From the NCBI GenBank assembly GCA_002358875.1, contig DEPS01000116.1:1-8183 (forward strand): a stretch of DNA of 8,183 bases. Direction: 5' to 3'. The stretch comes from Lachnospiraceae bacterium UBA3386 (lineage in GTDB: Bacteria > Bacillota > Clostridia > Lachnospirales > Lachnospiraceae). The notes beneath the pieces were generated by a model. The model was given only the letters and a program-made list of their open reading frames with translations, did no database searches and had not been told where the DNA came from. Both the position numbers and the translations under genes were made by a program. Of the stretch, positions 1-6,210 are shown piece after piece; within the stretch, counting starts at the first letter, position 1, and each line of letters opens with the position of its first letter.

Positions 1-548
1 CCGTGGAAGCCGTAGCGGCGGACCTTGTAGTTCTTGTAATAGTCAAGGGGAAGGGCATACATATAGGCCTTTTCCGGCATGGTCTGATGGAAGGCGGTAT
101 CGAAAACAGCAACCATGGGAGTATTCGGCATCAGAGCCTTGCAGGCGTCCACACCGATCAGGTTTGCGGGATTGTGTAAAGGAGCAAGGTCGGAAACTTC
201 CTTGATGGCATCGATGACCTCGTCCGTGATCACGACGGAAGTGGTAAACTTCTCGCCGCCATGGACGATGCGGTGGCCGACAGCACCGATCTCGTCCAGA
301 GACTTAAGGACGCCGGTCTTCTCATTTGTCAGGGCCTCGAGCACCAGACTGACCGCCTTGTTGTGGTCGGGCATGGGGGTCACATTGACTTCCTTGCCTG
401 CATTTGTCACCTTGTTTTCATAAGTGATGACGGATCCATCAATGCCGATCCTCTCGCAGAGGCCCTTTGCAAGGAGCGCCTCTGTCTCGGAGTCGATGAC
501 CTGAAACTTCAGAGAAGAGCTGCCGCAGTTGATAACCAGAATGTTCAT
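1..548 (-). CDS. ackA: Acetate kinase, N-terminal 182 residues (gene runs off the window)
   Basis: Acetate kinase transfers phosphate between acetyl-phosphate and ADP, giving acetate and ATP; it is the final step of cytosolic acetate formation in fermentation. The reading frame opens with MNILVINCGSSSLKF, the family's N-terminal phosphate-binding signature (N7, S10, S12, K14). It continues with GHRIVHGGEKF near residue 90 (substrate-binding arginine), VFDTAFHQTMP near residue 150, and RRYGFHG at the window edge. About 182 of the usual ~400 residues are present. The ATG at 548-546 follows AAAGGA (563-558) at a 9-nt distance. No pta gene lies directly upstream, unlike the common pta-ackA order; the gene instead has its own promoter and a long leader, and is divergent from TmcAL. 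The frame is intact as far as it is visible. The identification is very secure. Confidence 0.98.
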   Translation of the reverse strand, partial: MNILVINCGSSSLKFQVIDSETEALLAKGLCERIGIDGSVITYENKVTNAGKEVNVTPMPDHNKAVSLVLEALTNEKTGVLKSLDEIGAVGHRIVHGGEKFTTSVVITDEVIDAIKEVSDLAPLHNPANLIGVDACKALMPNTPMVAVFDTAFHQTMPEKAYMYALPLDYYKNYKVRRYGFH

Positions 549-813
549 TTTTACCAGTCCTTTCGTTACAAATAATAAATTGGTTGGAAGCATCAATGCA
601 GCATTCCTTCGAAGCCAGCCGGCTTAAAAAAATGCAGGTCACTTCCCGGCCGGAAATAAAGCCGGAGAATAAGTGACACGCAGCCTGCACGTTAAACCCG
701 GGTTTTGCCCGAAAAAGCCGGGCAGAAGGCCTCAAATTTCGTGGCGGCCAAAGTTATAACGCCCACACAGAACTAAACGGAAGAAAAGCTGCTGTTCTAT
801 TGAAAAAAAACTT
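549..813 (-). promoter_or_regulatory. Long structured 5' leader of ackA, candidate cis-regulatory RNA
   Basis: If transcription starts about 7 nt after the -10 box at 825-820, ackA carries a leader of about 265 nt with no convincing ORF. Read on the minus strand it contains several possible stems: GTGG/CCAC near 767-742, GGCC/GGCC near 754-729, GCCCG/CGGGC near 724-708, a palindromic AAACCCGGGTTT near 705-694, then the terminator-like hairpin at 689-626. The GTGG/CCAC and GGCC/GGCC pairings would exclude each other, as expected of a switch. I do not recognise it as a known riboswitch class. The same region could instead encode a separate small RNA of about 190 nt that ends at the hairpin. Confidence 0.45.
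626..689 (-). terminator. Terminator-like hairpin inside the ackA leader (possible attenuator)
   Basis: On the minus strand, TGCAGG (689-684) can pair with CCTGCA (638-633), and GTCACTT (677-671) with AAGTGAC (644-638), separated by a short bulge. A run of seven T follows at once (632-626). The inverted repeat plus T-run is seen directly. It lies between the predicted promoter and the ackA start codon, so it would stop transcription before the gene unless read through. That it works as a regulated attenuator is inference. Confidence 0.5.
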
Positions 814-819
814 TATAAT

Positions 820-847
820 ATTATATCATTAAGACAGATTCAATCAA
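820..847 (-). promoter_or_regulatory. Sigma-A type promoter for ackA with extended -10
   Basis: On the minus strand, TTGATT (847-842) is followed by a 16-nt spacer and a perfect TATAAT (825-820), preceded by TG one base away (828-827). This is an extended -10 promoter with a 4/6 -35 match. The predicted start is near 813. The -10 box is half of a perfect 12-bp palindrome, TATAATATTATA (814-825), so the plus strand also carries a TATAAT (814-819) pointing to TmcAL. That plus-strand copy has no good -35 and no TG extension. Confidence 0.65.
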
Positions 848-980
848 GAACGTAACCCGAAAAACTGTACAATTAATTCCTGGTGCCGTACAGCCCGGCC
901 TGCCGAAATCCCCGGGTCGAACGGCGAAAATCCCATCGCGTCAGGCGGTACACTTATAAAAATCGACCGGAGGAGCTTCA

Positions 981-2198
981 TTGAACGTCACAGGCATTAT
1001 CATGGAATGCAACCCTTTTCACGAAGGACATGCTTATATACTGAAAAAGGCGAGAGAACTGACCGGCGCACAATACATCGTCGCCGCAATGAGCGGAAAC
1101 TATGTCCAGCGCGGAGAACCGGCGGTATTTGATAAATACACCCGTGCACGCCGGATCCTTGAAGCCGGAGCGGATCTTGTCCTGGAGATCCCCATGTATG
1201 CCGCCTGTTCAAGCGCCGAATTCTTCGCGGGTGGCTCCGTCGCCCTCCTGGACAGACTCGGTGTCATCACAGACCTCTGCTTCGGCTCTGAATCCGGGGA
1301 TCTGGAAAATCTTCAGATGTGCGCGCTCCTTCTGGACAGCGCGGAATCCCATCCCTTCACCAAAGACGGCCGCAGCCTCTACAAAGACTCCCTCCGGGAA
1401 AACCTCCGGTCGGGCATGCCCTTTCCCGCCGCAAGGAGCTTTGCCCTGAAAGCCCTCTTTCCGCAAAGCCTTCTTCCCGATAATCCCAACGACGTGCTCG
1501 GGGTCGAATACTGCCGTGCCCTGAAGGCCCGCCGCAGCTGTATCCGGCCGCACGCGCTCCCCAGGATCGACGTGCCGTCCGCGACGTCGCGCAGAAAGAC
1601 CCTGCTTCTGGAAAGGCAGGCCGCATCGGGCTGTCGGGACATCTTCTCTTTTCCGGCAGGAGCCGACGACTTCTCGGCACAGCTTCTTTATGCCCTCAGG
1701 ATGCAGGAGAGGAGCCTCGAGAAATTCGCAGATGTCTCCCCGGATCTCGCCAACCGGATCCGGTCTCTTTTGCCCCGATTCCGCAGCTTTACCCGGTTTA
1801 CTGATCTTGTCGTAAACCGCAGCCTGACCCGCACCAGAGTGAGCAGGGCCCTCCTTCATATCCTCCTGCAGATGGAAAAGGAAAGAATGGATCTTCTAAA
1901 GAAAGAAGATTACGTTTTCTATGCAAGACCTCTCGCCCTGAACCGGGACGCCTCTCCTCTTTTTTCCGCCATTGTAAAAAGATCCTCTGTGCCGTTTCTT
2001 TCCAGGATTGCGGAAGCGGAACGGATCCTGTCCGATCAGGCCCTCTCATTTTTGATGGAGGAGCTCCGGGCGGAGGATCTGTACTGCCACACTGCGGCCG
2101 CCGCCGCAGGCTTCCCCTCTGACCTTATTGTCCCGCAGGCTATGCGTCGGGGCGTAATCACATGCCGTCACGGCGAAAAAAGAAGCGAAGAGGCGTAG
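981..2198 (+). CDS. tmcAL: tRNA(Met) cytidine acetate ligase TmcAL (YlbM family)
   Basis: TmcAL activates acetate with ATP and places the acetyl group on the wobble cytidine C34 of elongator tRNA-Met (ac4C), improving AUG decoding. At 405 residues it matches the family (about 390-415). The N-terminal nucleotidyltransferase-like core shows MECNPFHEGHAYIL (8-21, HxGH-type motif), SGNYVQRGEPAVFDK (38-52), GADLVLEIP (63-71) and FGSE (101-104). NDVLGVEY (170-177) and SATSRRK (200-206) follow. The tRNA-binding C-terminal half has the family's TRTRVSRALLHILL (283-296). The TTG start at 981 is supported by GGAGGAG (969-975), 5 nt away, and by homology starting at residue 2. Oddities: the stretch before SATSRRK is shorter than usual and lacks the family's KRxGAGYHD-like segment. 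The last ~16 residues (VITCRHGEKRSEEA region) are encoded by the first copy of a tandem DNA repeat, and the TAG stop lies in the second copy. It is divergent from ackA. Confidence 0.93.
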   Translation: MNVTGIIMECNPFHEGHAYILKKARELTGAQYIVAAMSGNYVQRGEPAVFDKYTRARRILEAGADLVLEIPMYAACSSAEFFAGGSVALLDRLGVITDLCFGSESGDLENLQMCALLLDSAESHPFTKDGRSLYKDSLRENLRSGMPFPAARSFALKALFPQSLLPDNPNDVLGVEYCRALKARRSCIRPHALPRIDVPSATSRRKTLLLERQAASGCRDIFSFPAGADDFSAQLLYALRMQERSLEKFADVSPDLANRIRSLLPRFRSFTRFTDLVVNRSLTRTRVSRALLHILLQMEKERMDLLKKEDYVFYARPLALNRDASPLFSAIVKRSSVPFLSRIAEAERILSDQALSFLMEELRAEDLYCHTAAAAAGFPSDLIVPQAMRRGVITCRHGEKRSEEA

Positions 2199-2268
2199 TC
2201 ACGTGCCGTCACGGCGAAAAAGGGCGAAGGGGCGTAGTCACATGCCGTCCCGGCAAAAAAAGAAGCTG
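2151..2268. repeat. Three-copy ~40-bp tandem repeat spanning the TmcAL stop codon
   Basis: Units start at 2151, 2192 and 2231 (spacings 41 and 39). Each begins GGCGTA(A/G)TCAC(A/G)TGCCGTC, continues with a short hairpin (GCCG, three-base loop, CGGC at 2164-2174, 2205-2215 and 2244-2254), then an A-run and GAAG. Loop bases vary (TCA, TCA, TCC) while the stem is kept. The first unit is coding (TmcAL C-terminus), the second holds its TAG stop, and the third is noncoding. No T-run follows the hairpin on the plus strand, so these are not ordinary terminators for TmcAL. Confidence 0.85.
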
Positions 2269-2284
2269 ACGGTCAGGTCTGCAT
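2254..2284 (-). terminator. Weak terminator candidate after the ADP-ribosylglycohydrolase/SseB gene
   Basis: Read on the minus strand, the stop codon lies within CTGACCGTCAG, which can form a 4-bp stem, followed by CTTCTTTTTTT. The T-run is convincing but the stem is short, so this is only a weak candidate. It overlaps the third unit of the tandem array between the two convergent genes. Confidence 0.3.
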
Positions 2285-3862
2285 TTTATTACCGCGGTCC
2301 GCGTCAAACAATGCCCTGATCATGACCCGGGGAAGAAAGAAGGGGCGGCCATAGGGATTGATGACGATCCCCAATATTTCAGGCGGTGCTGTCCGGACAG
2401 GTGCGGCGTCCTTTTTCTGCATCTCCCCGCCTGAGGAAGAATCTTCCTGGCGGCCGTCGTCCGGCAGAAATCTGGCAAGAAAGGCATCGATCGAATAGGA
2501 CAGGACCATTCCGGCGGGCGCCGGGGATTTATCCGGGGAAGCATTTTCCTCCGTGGCTGACTTTTTCATGGCTCTTAGTGCCATGTCCAGCTGGGCCCGG
2601 CTCGTATAGACCGGCTGCCATTGCTTTCCGTCCCTGGTCCTGATCGTCTGCATGCGGCAAAGGACTGAATTATCCGGGGCTCCCTGACGGCCGTCCTGCC
2701 CCATATCCTGTCCCTTTGTATTAACCGGTCCTGCTCCATCATTTCTCTTTACCGAGATCAGAGGAACAAAGAAACGTCCCTTTTCGTTCATGCGGTGCCT
2801 TAGCACCTCGAGGGCATCCACAAGGGACTTTTTGTCTTTTTTCTCGTTCAGGAGGTTTATCGCCTCTTCCAGAGGCTCATTTCCCCTGACTGCGGCGGGA
2901 TGGTTTTCGGACCCCCTTGTCAGGGCTCCCTCCCAGCGCTCTTTTGCCGCCGGATTCTTTTCCCTGTACTGCCTCCTTTTCTCCATCAGCTCCTCAAAAG
3001 CATTTACTGCTTCCAGGATATCGCCGGGAAGCACAGTCTTAAAAGCCGCGGAAAGCTCTTTCGGGATCCCGAAATAAGCCTGTGCGACAGCGCCCGCGAT
3101 CGCAGCCGTTTCCCCGCACCGCCCTCCGTATGAGATGGCTCTTTTCAGTACGTCCTCAAAATCCTTCCCGTACAAAAAAGCAGTCAGTGCCGCGCGGACA
3201 CACAGGGCAGGGACAGCCTCTGTTCCCGCCTGCAGAATTTCCTCCCGCACCGCATCCTCTCCCGGAAAACGATAGCCGAACTGCCTGTCCATAAAACCGA
3301 GGATATGATCCTTGGTGCAGCCGTGCAGAGCCAGAAATACGGCACAGGCTGACGCGTCTGCCGCAGCCACCGTTTCCTTTCCCTTATGGGTGAGGCGCGC
3401 CTGCAGGACAGCCATGTGGCGCATCATATACAGATCGTCCTGGAACATAAAGGCGACAGGAGACACTCTTGCCGCAGGTCCTGCATCCTCAGAGTCCGAA
3501 AGAGCCGCCCCCTCCCTGAAAAGCCAGATGCTCAGATCCATGGGATATCCCGCCAGCGGATGGGCGTTTCCAAAAACGCGCATCGCCTTTTCCAGCTCTC
3601 CAAGGAAAGCCTCCTCAAAGGCATTTTTTTCCGCAGTCCTGCCCGATCCCTGTCCAAAAAGCTCCGGGATCCTTTTTTCAAAGCTGAGCAGTCCCTTTGA
3701 TACCGCCGCGGTCAAAACAGCTGCACAGGAATAGTCCCTTCCTTCCGCAGCCGGACCGGACAGTCCCCTCTCCGGGAGCACTCTGATCTCTTCCTTATCC
3801 GAAACGGACCTTCCCAGCTCATACGGGAACGCCGCAAGTTCTCCAATGATCGCTCCAAACAT
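2273..3862 (-). CDS. Degenerate ADP-ribosylglycohydrolase-like domain fused to an SseB-like domain
   Basis: The protein has 529 residues from the ATG at 3862. Residues 1 to about 275 follow the ADP-ribosylglycohydrolase (DraG-type) pattern: MFGAIIGELAAFPYELG at the start, RVSPVAF (132-138), and GGRCGETAAIAGAVAQAYFGIP (246-267). Active members remove ADP-ribose from proteins with two metal ions held by acidic residues. Here GDxxG reads GELAA, the usual TDDT reads RDYS (42-45), and GGDTDT reads GGRCGE, so the metal-binding aspartates are gone. A charged linker follows. Residues about 328-515 resemble SseB: QPVYTSRAQLDMAL (416-429), a SIDAFLARF segment (457-465) and GIVINPYGRPFFL (498-510). No signal peptide or membrane segment is seen. 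The ATG at 3862 was preferred to one 10 codons upstream because it begins the domain, follows AGGAAGGGAG at 6 nt, and overlaps the HAD stop as TAATG. Likely a non-catalytic binding protein; its function is unknown. Confidence 0.8.
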   Translation of the reverse strand: MFGAIIGELAAFPYELGRSVSDKEEIRVLPERGLSGPAAEGRDYSCAAVLTAAVSKGLLSFEKRIPELFGQGSGRTAEKNAFEEAFLGELEKAMRVFGNAHPLAGYPMDLSIWLFREGAALSDSEDAGPAARVSPVAFMFQDDLYMMRHMAVLQARLTHKGKETVAAADASACAVFLALHGCTKDHILGFMDRQFGYRFPGEDAVREEILQAGTEAVPALCVRAALTAFLYGKDFEDVLKRAISYGGRCGETAAIAGAVAQAYFGIPKELSAAFKTVLPGDILEAVNAFEELMEKRRQYREKNPAAKERWEGALTRGSENHPAAVRGNEPLEEAINLLNEKKDKKSLVDALEVLRHRMNEKGRFFVPLISVKRNDGAGPVNTKGQDMGQDGRQGAPDNSVLCRMQTIRTRDGKQWQPVYTSRAQLDMALRAMKKSATEENASPDKSPAPAGMVLSYSIDAFLARFLPDDGRQEDSSSGGEMQKKDAAPVRTAPPEILGIVINPYGRPFFLPRVMIRALFDADRGNKMQT

Positions 3863-3878
3863 TACTCTCTCCCTTCCT
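3860..3878 (-). promoter_or_regulatory. TAATG stop/start overlap with ribosome binding site (translational coupling)
   Basis: The HAD stop TAA (3864-3862) shares its last A with the ATG (3862-3860) of the next gene. AGGAAGGGAG (3878-3869) lies 6 nt upstream inside the HAD coding end. This layout fixes the start of the downstream gene and suggests that the two proteins are made together. Confidence 0.8.
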
Positions 3879-4827
3879 GCCGGCCGGCGCACAGTACTGC
3901 ATTTCTGATGGCCAGCGCTGCGCCGTCATGGTCATTGTCCTGTGCGACCATGCCTGCTTCTGTTTTTACGATATCCGGGGCGTTTCCCATCGCGACGGAA
4001 AGACCGGCACCGCGGAGCATGGGACGGTCATTGTCTCCGTCGCCCAGTGTCATGATATCCTTATCGCTGATCCCCAGGCGGTTCCCCAGATCCTGAAGGG
4101 CCCGCCACTTATCCGCCAGCACATGCGTCACCTCCAGGTCCGTTTTCCAGGGAAGCAGTACATTGAGGATCCTCTCTCCTTCACTCCCCCGTATCCTGAC
4201 GAGCCTGCCAAGGACCTCGTTTCGCTCCTTTATAGAAGGAAACATCAGGGAAATATTCTCGACATGAGAAGCGGGATCTGTCAGGAGTCCTTCAAAATCC
4301 GCTACGATCCGCCTGCTCCGGTTAATATAAGCCAGGATAGGAGGCTTGATACAAAACCTCTCCTCCAGCATCTGCTGCGTCTCCTGATCGTGGTATCCCA
4401 CTCCCCGCACAAAGATCTCCCGGATCACATCCTTTCCCGGAGCAGCCTTTAAAATCTCTCTGACGACCTCATGGGAAAGGTGGGCGCGGCGCAAAAGCGC
4501 CTGCCCTGTAAGCACGGGGAAGGGCCCATCCTTTTGGTTTTTCCCGGCCCTCTCGTCAAACTGATCCTTTACTGAATCCAGATCATAGGTGTTCGCTCCG
4601 TTTGATGTGATACAGTACCGGATTCCGGGTATTCTCAGTACCTCCCGGGGAACACCCGTCAGCGGCCGCCCTGTCACAGGCACTACCAGTATCCCCGCCC
4701 GGATGCATTCCACAAGGACACCCCTTGAAAAGTCTGTCAGCTCCTTGTTTCCTGTCAGCAGCGTCCCGTCAAGGTCTATGCCGATCATGCGTATATTTTT
4801 ACGGTCATTTATCTTCATTTTTTTCAT
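3862..4827 (-). CDS. Cof-type HAD-IIB family phosphatase
   Basis: This is a 321-residue cytoplasmic hydrolase of the HAD superfamily, Cof/IIB subclass, which usually dephosphorylates sugar phosphates or cofactor phosphates by way of an aspartyl-phosphate. All four motifs are present: IDLDGT (17-22; nucleophile D18 and acid/base D20), VTGRP (51-55), K240 in ADKWRAL (at the position of the usual KG lysine) and GDGDND (262-267). SNGA (75-78) is also typical. The large middle part (about 85-235) is the C2-type cap that sets substrate choice; the substrate cannot be read from sequence. The ATG at 4827 has an in-frame TGA immediately upstream; its ribosome binding site is weak (GAAAG). ATGs at codons 4 and 14 are alternatives. 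It is the first gene of a coupled two-gene operon with the fusion gene downstream and appears catalytically complete. Confidence 0.93.
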   Translation of the reverse strand: MKKMKINDRKNIRMIGIDLDGTLLTGNKELTDFSRGVLVECIRAGILVVPVTGRPLTGVPREVLRIPGIRYCITSNGANTYDLDSVKDQFDERAGKNQKDGPFPVLTGQALLRRAHLSHEVVREILKAAPGKDVIREIFVRGVGYHDQETQQMLEERFCIKPPILAYINRSRRIVADFEGLLTDPASHVENISLMFPSIKERNEVLGRLVRIRGSEGERILNVLLPWKTDLEVTHVLADKWRALQDLGNRLGISDKDIMTLGDGDNDRPMLRGAGLSVAMGNAPDIVKTEAGMVAQDNDHDGAALAIRNAVLCAGRQEGRE

Positions 4828-4929
4828 CTTTCATCGTTACTGTCGGATTTTTTGCAGTTCAGACCTGCACGAGCCAGCCAGGGACGAGCTCTTTACAGGC
4901 AATTTATACCCTGTGATTTTTAGATAAAT

Positions 4930-4962
4930 ATTATAACACGGCAGAAAGATTCGTGATATAAT
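4930..4962. promoter_or_regulatory. Symmetric divergent promoter pair for the HAD operon and the FtsK-like gene
   Basis: ATTATAACA (4930-4938) and TGATATAAT (4954-4962) form an inverted repeat with 8 of 9 positions matching and a 15-bp spacer. On the plus strand, TGATATAAT is a perfect extended -10 box, with ATAACA (4933-4938) as a 4/6 -35 at an 18-nt spacer. On the minus strand, TGTTATAAT (4938-4930) is also a perfect extended -10; its -35 zone is poor. Each -10 therefore covers the -35 region of the other. Predicted starts lie near 4969 (plus) and 4923 (minus), giving leaders of about 93 and 95 nt. The rest of 4828-5061 holds no gene; AAAACGTTTT (5024-5033) is a 10-bp palindrome of unknown meaning. 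Confidence 0.6.
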
Positions 4963-5061
4963 AAGTTCCCACAGGTTCCGGCATCACGCTTTTTGCAGCC
5001 ATACCTACCATTAATAATTTGTTAAAACGTTTTTGGTTTTTATAGCCAACCGCAGATAAAC

Positions 5062-6210
5062 ATGGCAGAATTTGTTCTTCCTCTTACGAAGGATCTTTTA
5101 AAATATCATAAAAAATGGAACGAACGCTCGCTAAAGCCCTACACGGACGAGCTCTTTGAGCTCTGGGCGGAGAACGGGATCGACGGACTTTTGGACACGC
5201 AGCTGCAGGGTCCCACCCTGACCCGGTTCGGGATCATTCCCGACGACAAGACAAGCGCGGACCGCATTGTCAAGCTTCTTCCCACCTACAAGGCGATCTT
5301 CAACCGAAGCGACATACAGGTCTACAGGGCTGACGGTCACATCTATATTGATGTCCCCTGGCAGATGGACCAGGTCTATCTTGGCGATATACTGATGGAC
5401 GACGACTTCGAGCGCGTCCACGGATACGGACAGGAGTTTCCTGTCGCGATCGGAATGGATATCTACCGGCAGAGTTATTTCGCGGATCTTGCGCTGTCCC
5501 CCCATCTGCTTGTCGCAGGTAACGGGCGCACCGCGTTTCTGCACGGGGTCATACTCAGTCTTCTCCTGTCCCATGCCCCGGAGGAGATCGAGCTTTATCT
5601 GTGCGGCCAGCGCCGCAGCGAATTTGAGCGCTACAGCAGGATTCCCTACTGCCAGGTCTCCTTTGATCCCCAGGATCAGCTTGCTCTTCTCGAGGACCTG
5701 AGCAAGGAGGTCGACCGCCGCTATGCCGCCATGTACGAAAGCCGCTGCAGGACCATCCATGATTTCAACCGCCGCGCCGGCCTGATGAAGCATCTTATCG
5801 TCATTATAGAAGAATACGCAAACCTGATCGTTCTGGGCAAAAGGAGGGCTTCAAATCTCCTCCTGCGCCTGGCGGAAATGTCCTCCGCCTGCGGGATCCA
5901 TCTGATCACCGCATCGGAAAAAAGCGTATATTTCCGTGATATCCGGGACAGCTTTCCCGCCCGTGTCTGCCTGCGCACAGATGCCGTCACTGACTCCTAT
6001 GTCATGATCGACAGAAAAGGCGCGGAAAAGCTTGGAAAAAAGGGTATGCTCTATTATATCGACGGCACCTCCCAGACCCCCTACCTGCTCCAGAGCGGAT
6101 CTGTTTCATCCAGGGAGATCCGGACCGTCGTTTCCGCGATCATGGAAAACTTTGAAGATCACGACGACAAGGACAAGGGGCCTTCTCTCTGGGACAAGCT
6201 TTTCTCATGA
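5062..6210 (+). CDS. FtsK/SpoIIIE-like protein with degenerate ATPase motifs
   Basis: FtsK/SpoIIIE proteins are hexameric ATP-driven DNA pumps. This 382-residue protein follows the alpha and beta motor domains in order: QGPTLTRFGIIP (49-60), FPVAIGMDI (126-134), FADLALSPHLLVAG (140-153), RIPYCQVSFDP (193-203), VDRRYAAMY (217-225), ACGIHLITAS (276-285) and GAEKLGKKGMLYY (320-332). The motor residues are missing. The P-loop expected after PHLLVAG reads NGRTAFLHG, about three residues short and without GKS/T. Walker B reads LIVIIEEYANL (245-255) with E for the aspartate. TQRPS reads SEKSV, and the DSR arginine is Y313. There are no N-terminal membrane segments and no C-terminal gamma (KOPS-binding) domain. 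The frame is unbroken, so it is probably a maintained, non-motor protein. No clear ribosome binding site precedes ATG 5062; an in-frame stop at 5023 rules out a longer start. Alternatively it is a divergent mobile-element FtsK relative. Confidence 0.85.
   Translation: MAEFVLPLTKDLLKYHKKWNERSLKPYTDELFELWAENGIDGLLDTQLQGPTLTRFGIIPDDKTSADRIVKLLPTYKAIFNRSDIQVYRADGHIYIDVPWQMDQVYLGDILMDDDFERVHGYGQEFPVAIGMDIYRQSYFADLALSPHLLVAGNGRTAFLHGVILSLLLSHAPEEIELYLCGQRRSEFERYSRIPYCQVSFDPQDQLALLEDLSKEVDRRYAAMYESRCRTIHDFNRRAGLMKHLIVIIEEYANLIVLGKRRASNLLLRLAEMSSACGIHLITASEKSVYFRDIRDSFPARVCLRTDAVTDSYVMIDRKGAEKLGKKGMLYYIDGTSQTPYLLQSGSVSSREIRTVVSAIMENFEDHDDKDKGPSLWDKLFS

Noticed and set aside
439..735. 98-codon open frame on the minus strand spanning the ackA leader and start
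   Set aside because: It overlaps the ackA N-terminus in another frame, crosses the terminator hairpin, and has no family pattern.
1209..1859. 216-codon open frame on the minus strand inside TmcAL
   Set aside because: It is fully antisense to a well-supported gene, has no ribosome binding site or family pattern, and arises from the GC-rich codon use of TmcAL.
3862..3892. A start 10 codons further upstream for the ADP-ribosylglycohydrolase/SseB gene (3892)
   Set aside because: The extra residues fall before the conserved domain start and overlap the HAD gene by 31 bp, while ATG 3862 has a good ribosome binding site and a TAATG junction.
4807..4834. Short upstream frame starting at ATG 4834, overlapping the HAD start
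   Set aside because: It is only nine codons with no ribosome binding site. An effect on translation is possible but cannot be supported.
5131..5793. 220-codon open frame on the minus strand inside the FtsK-like gene
   Set aside because: It is antisense to a gene with family-wide similarity and its translation shows no recognisable domain.
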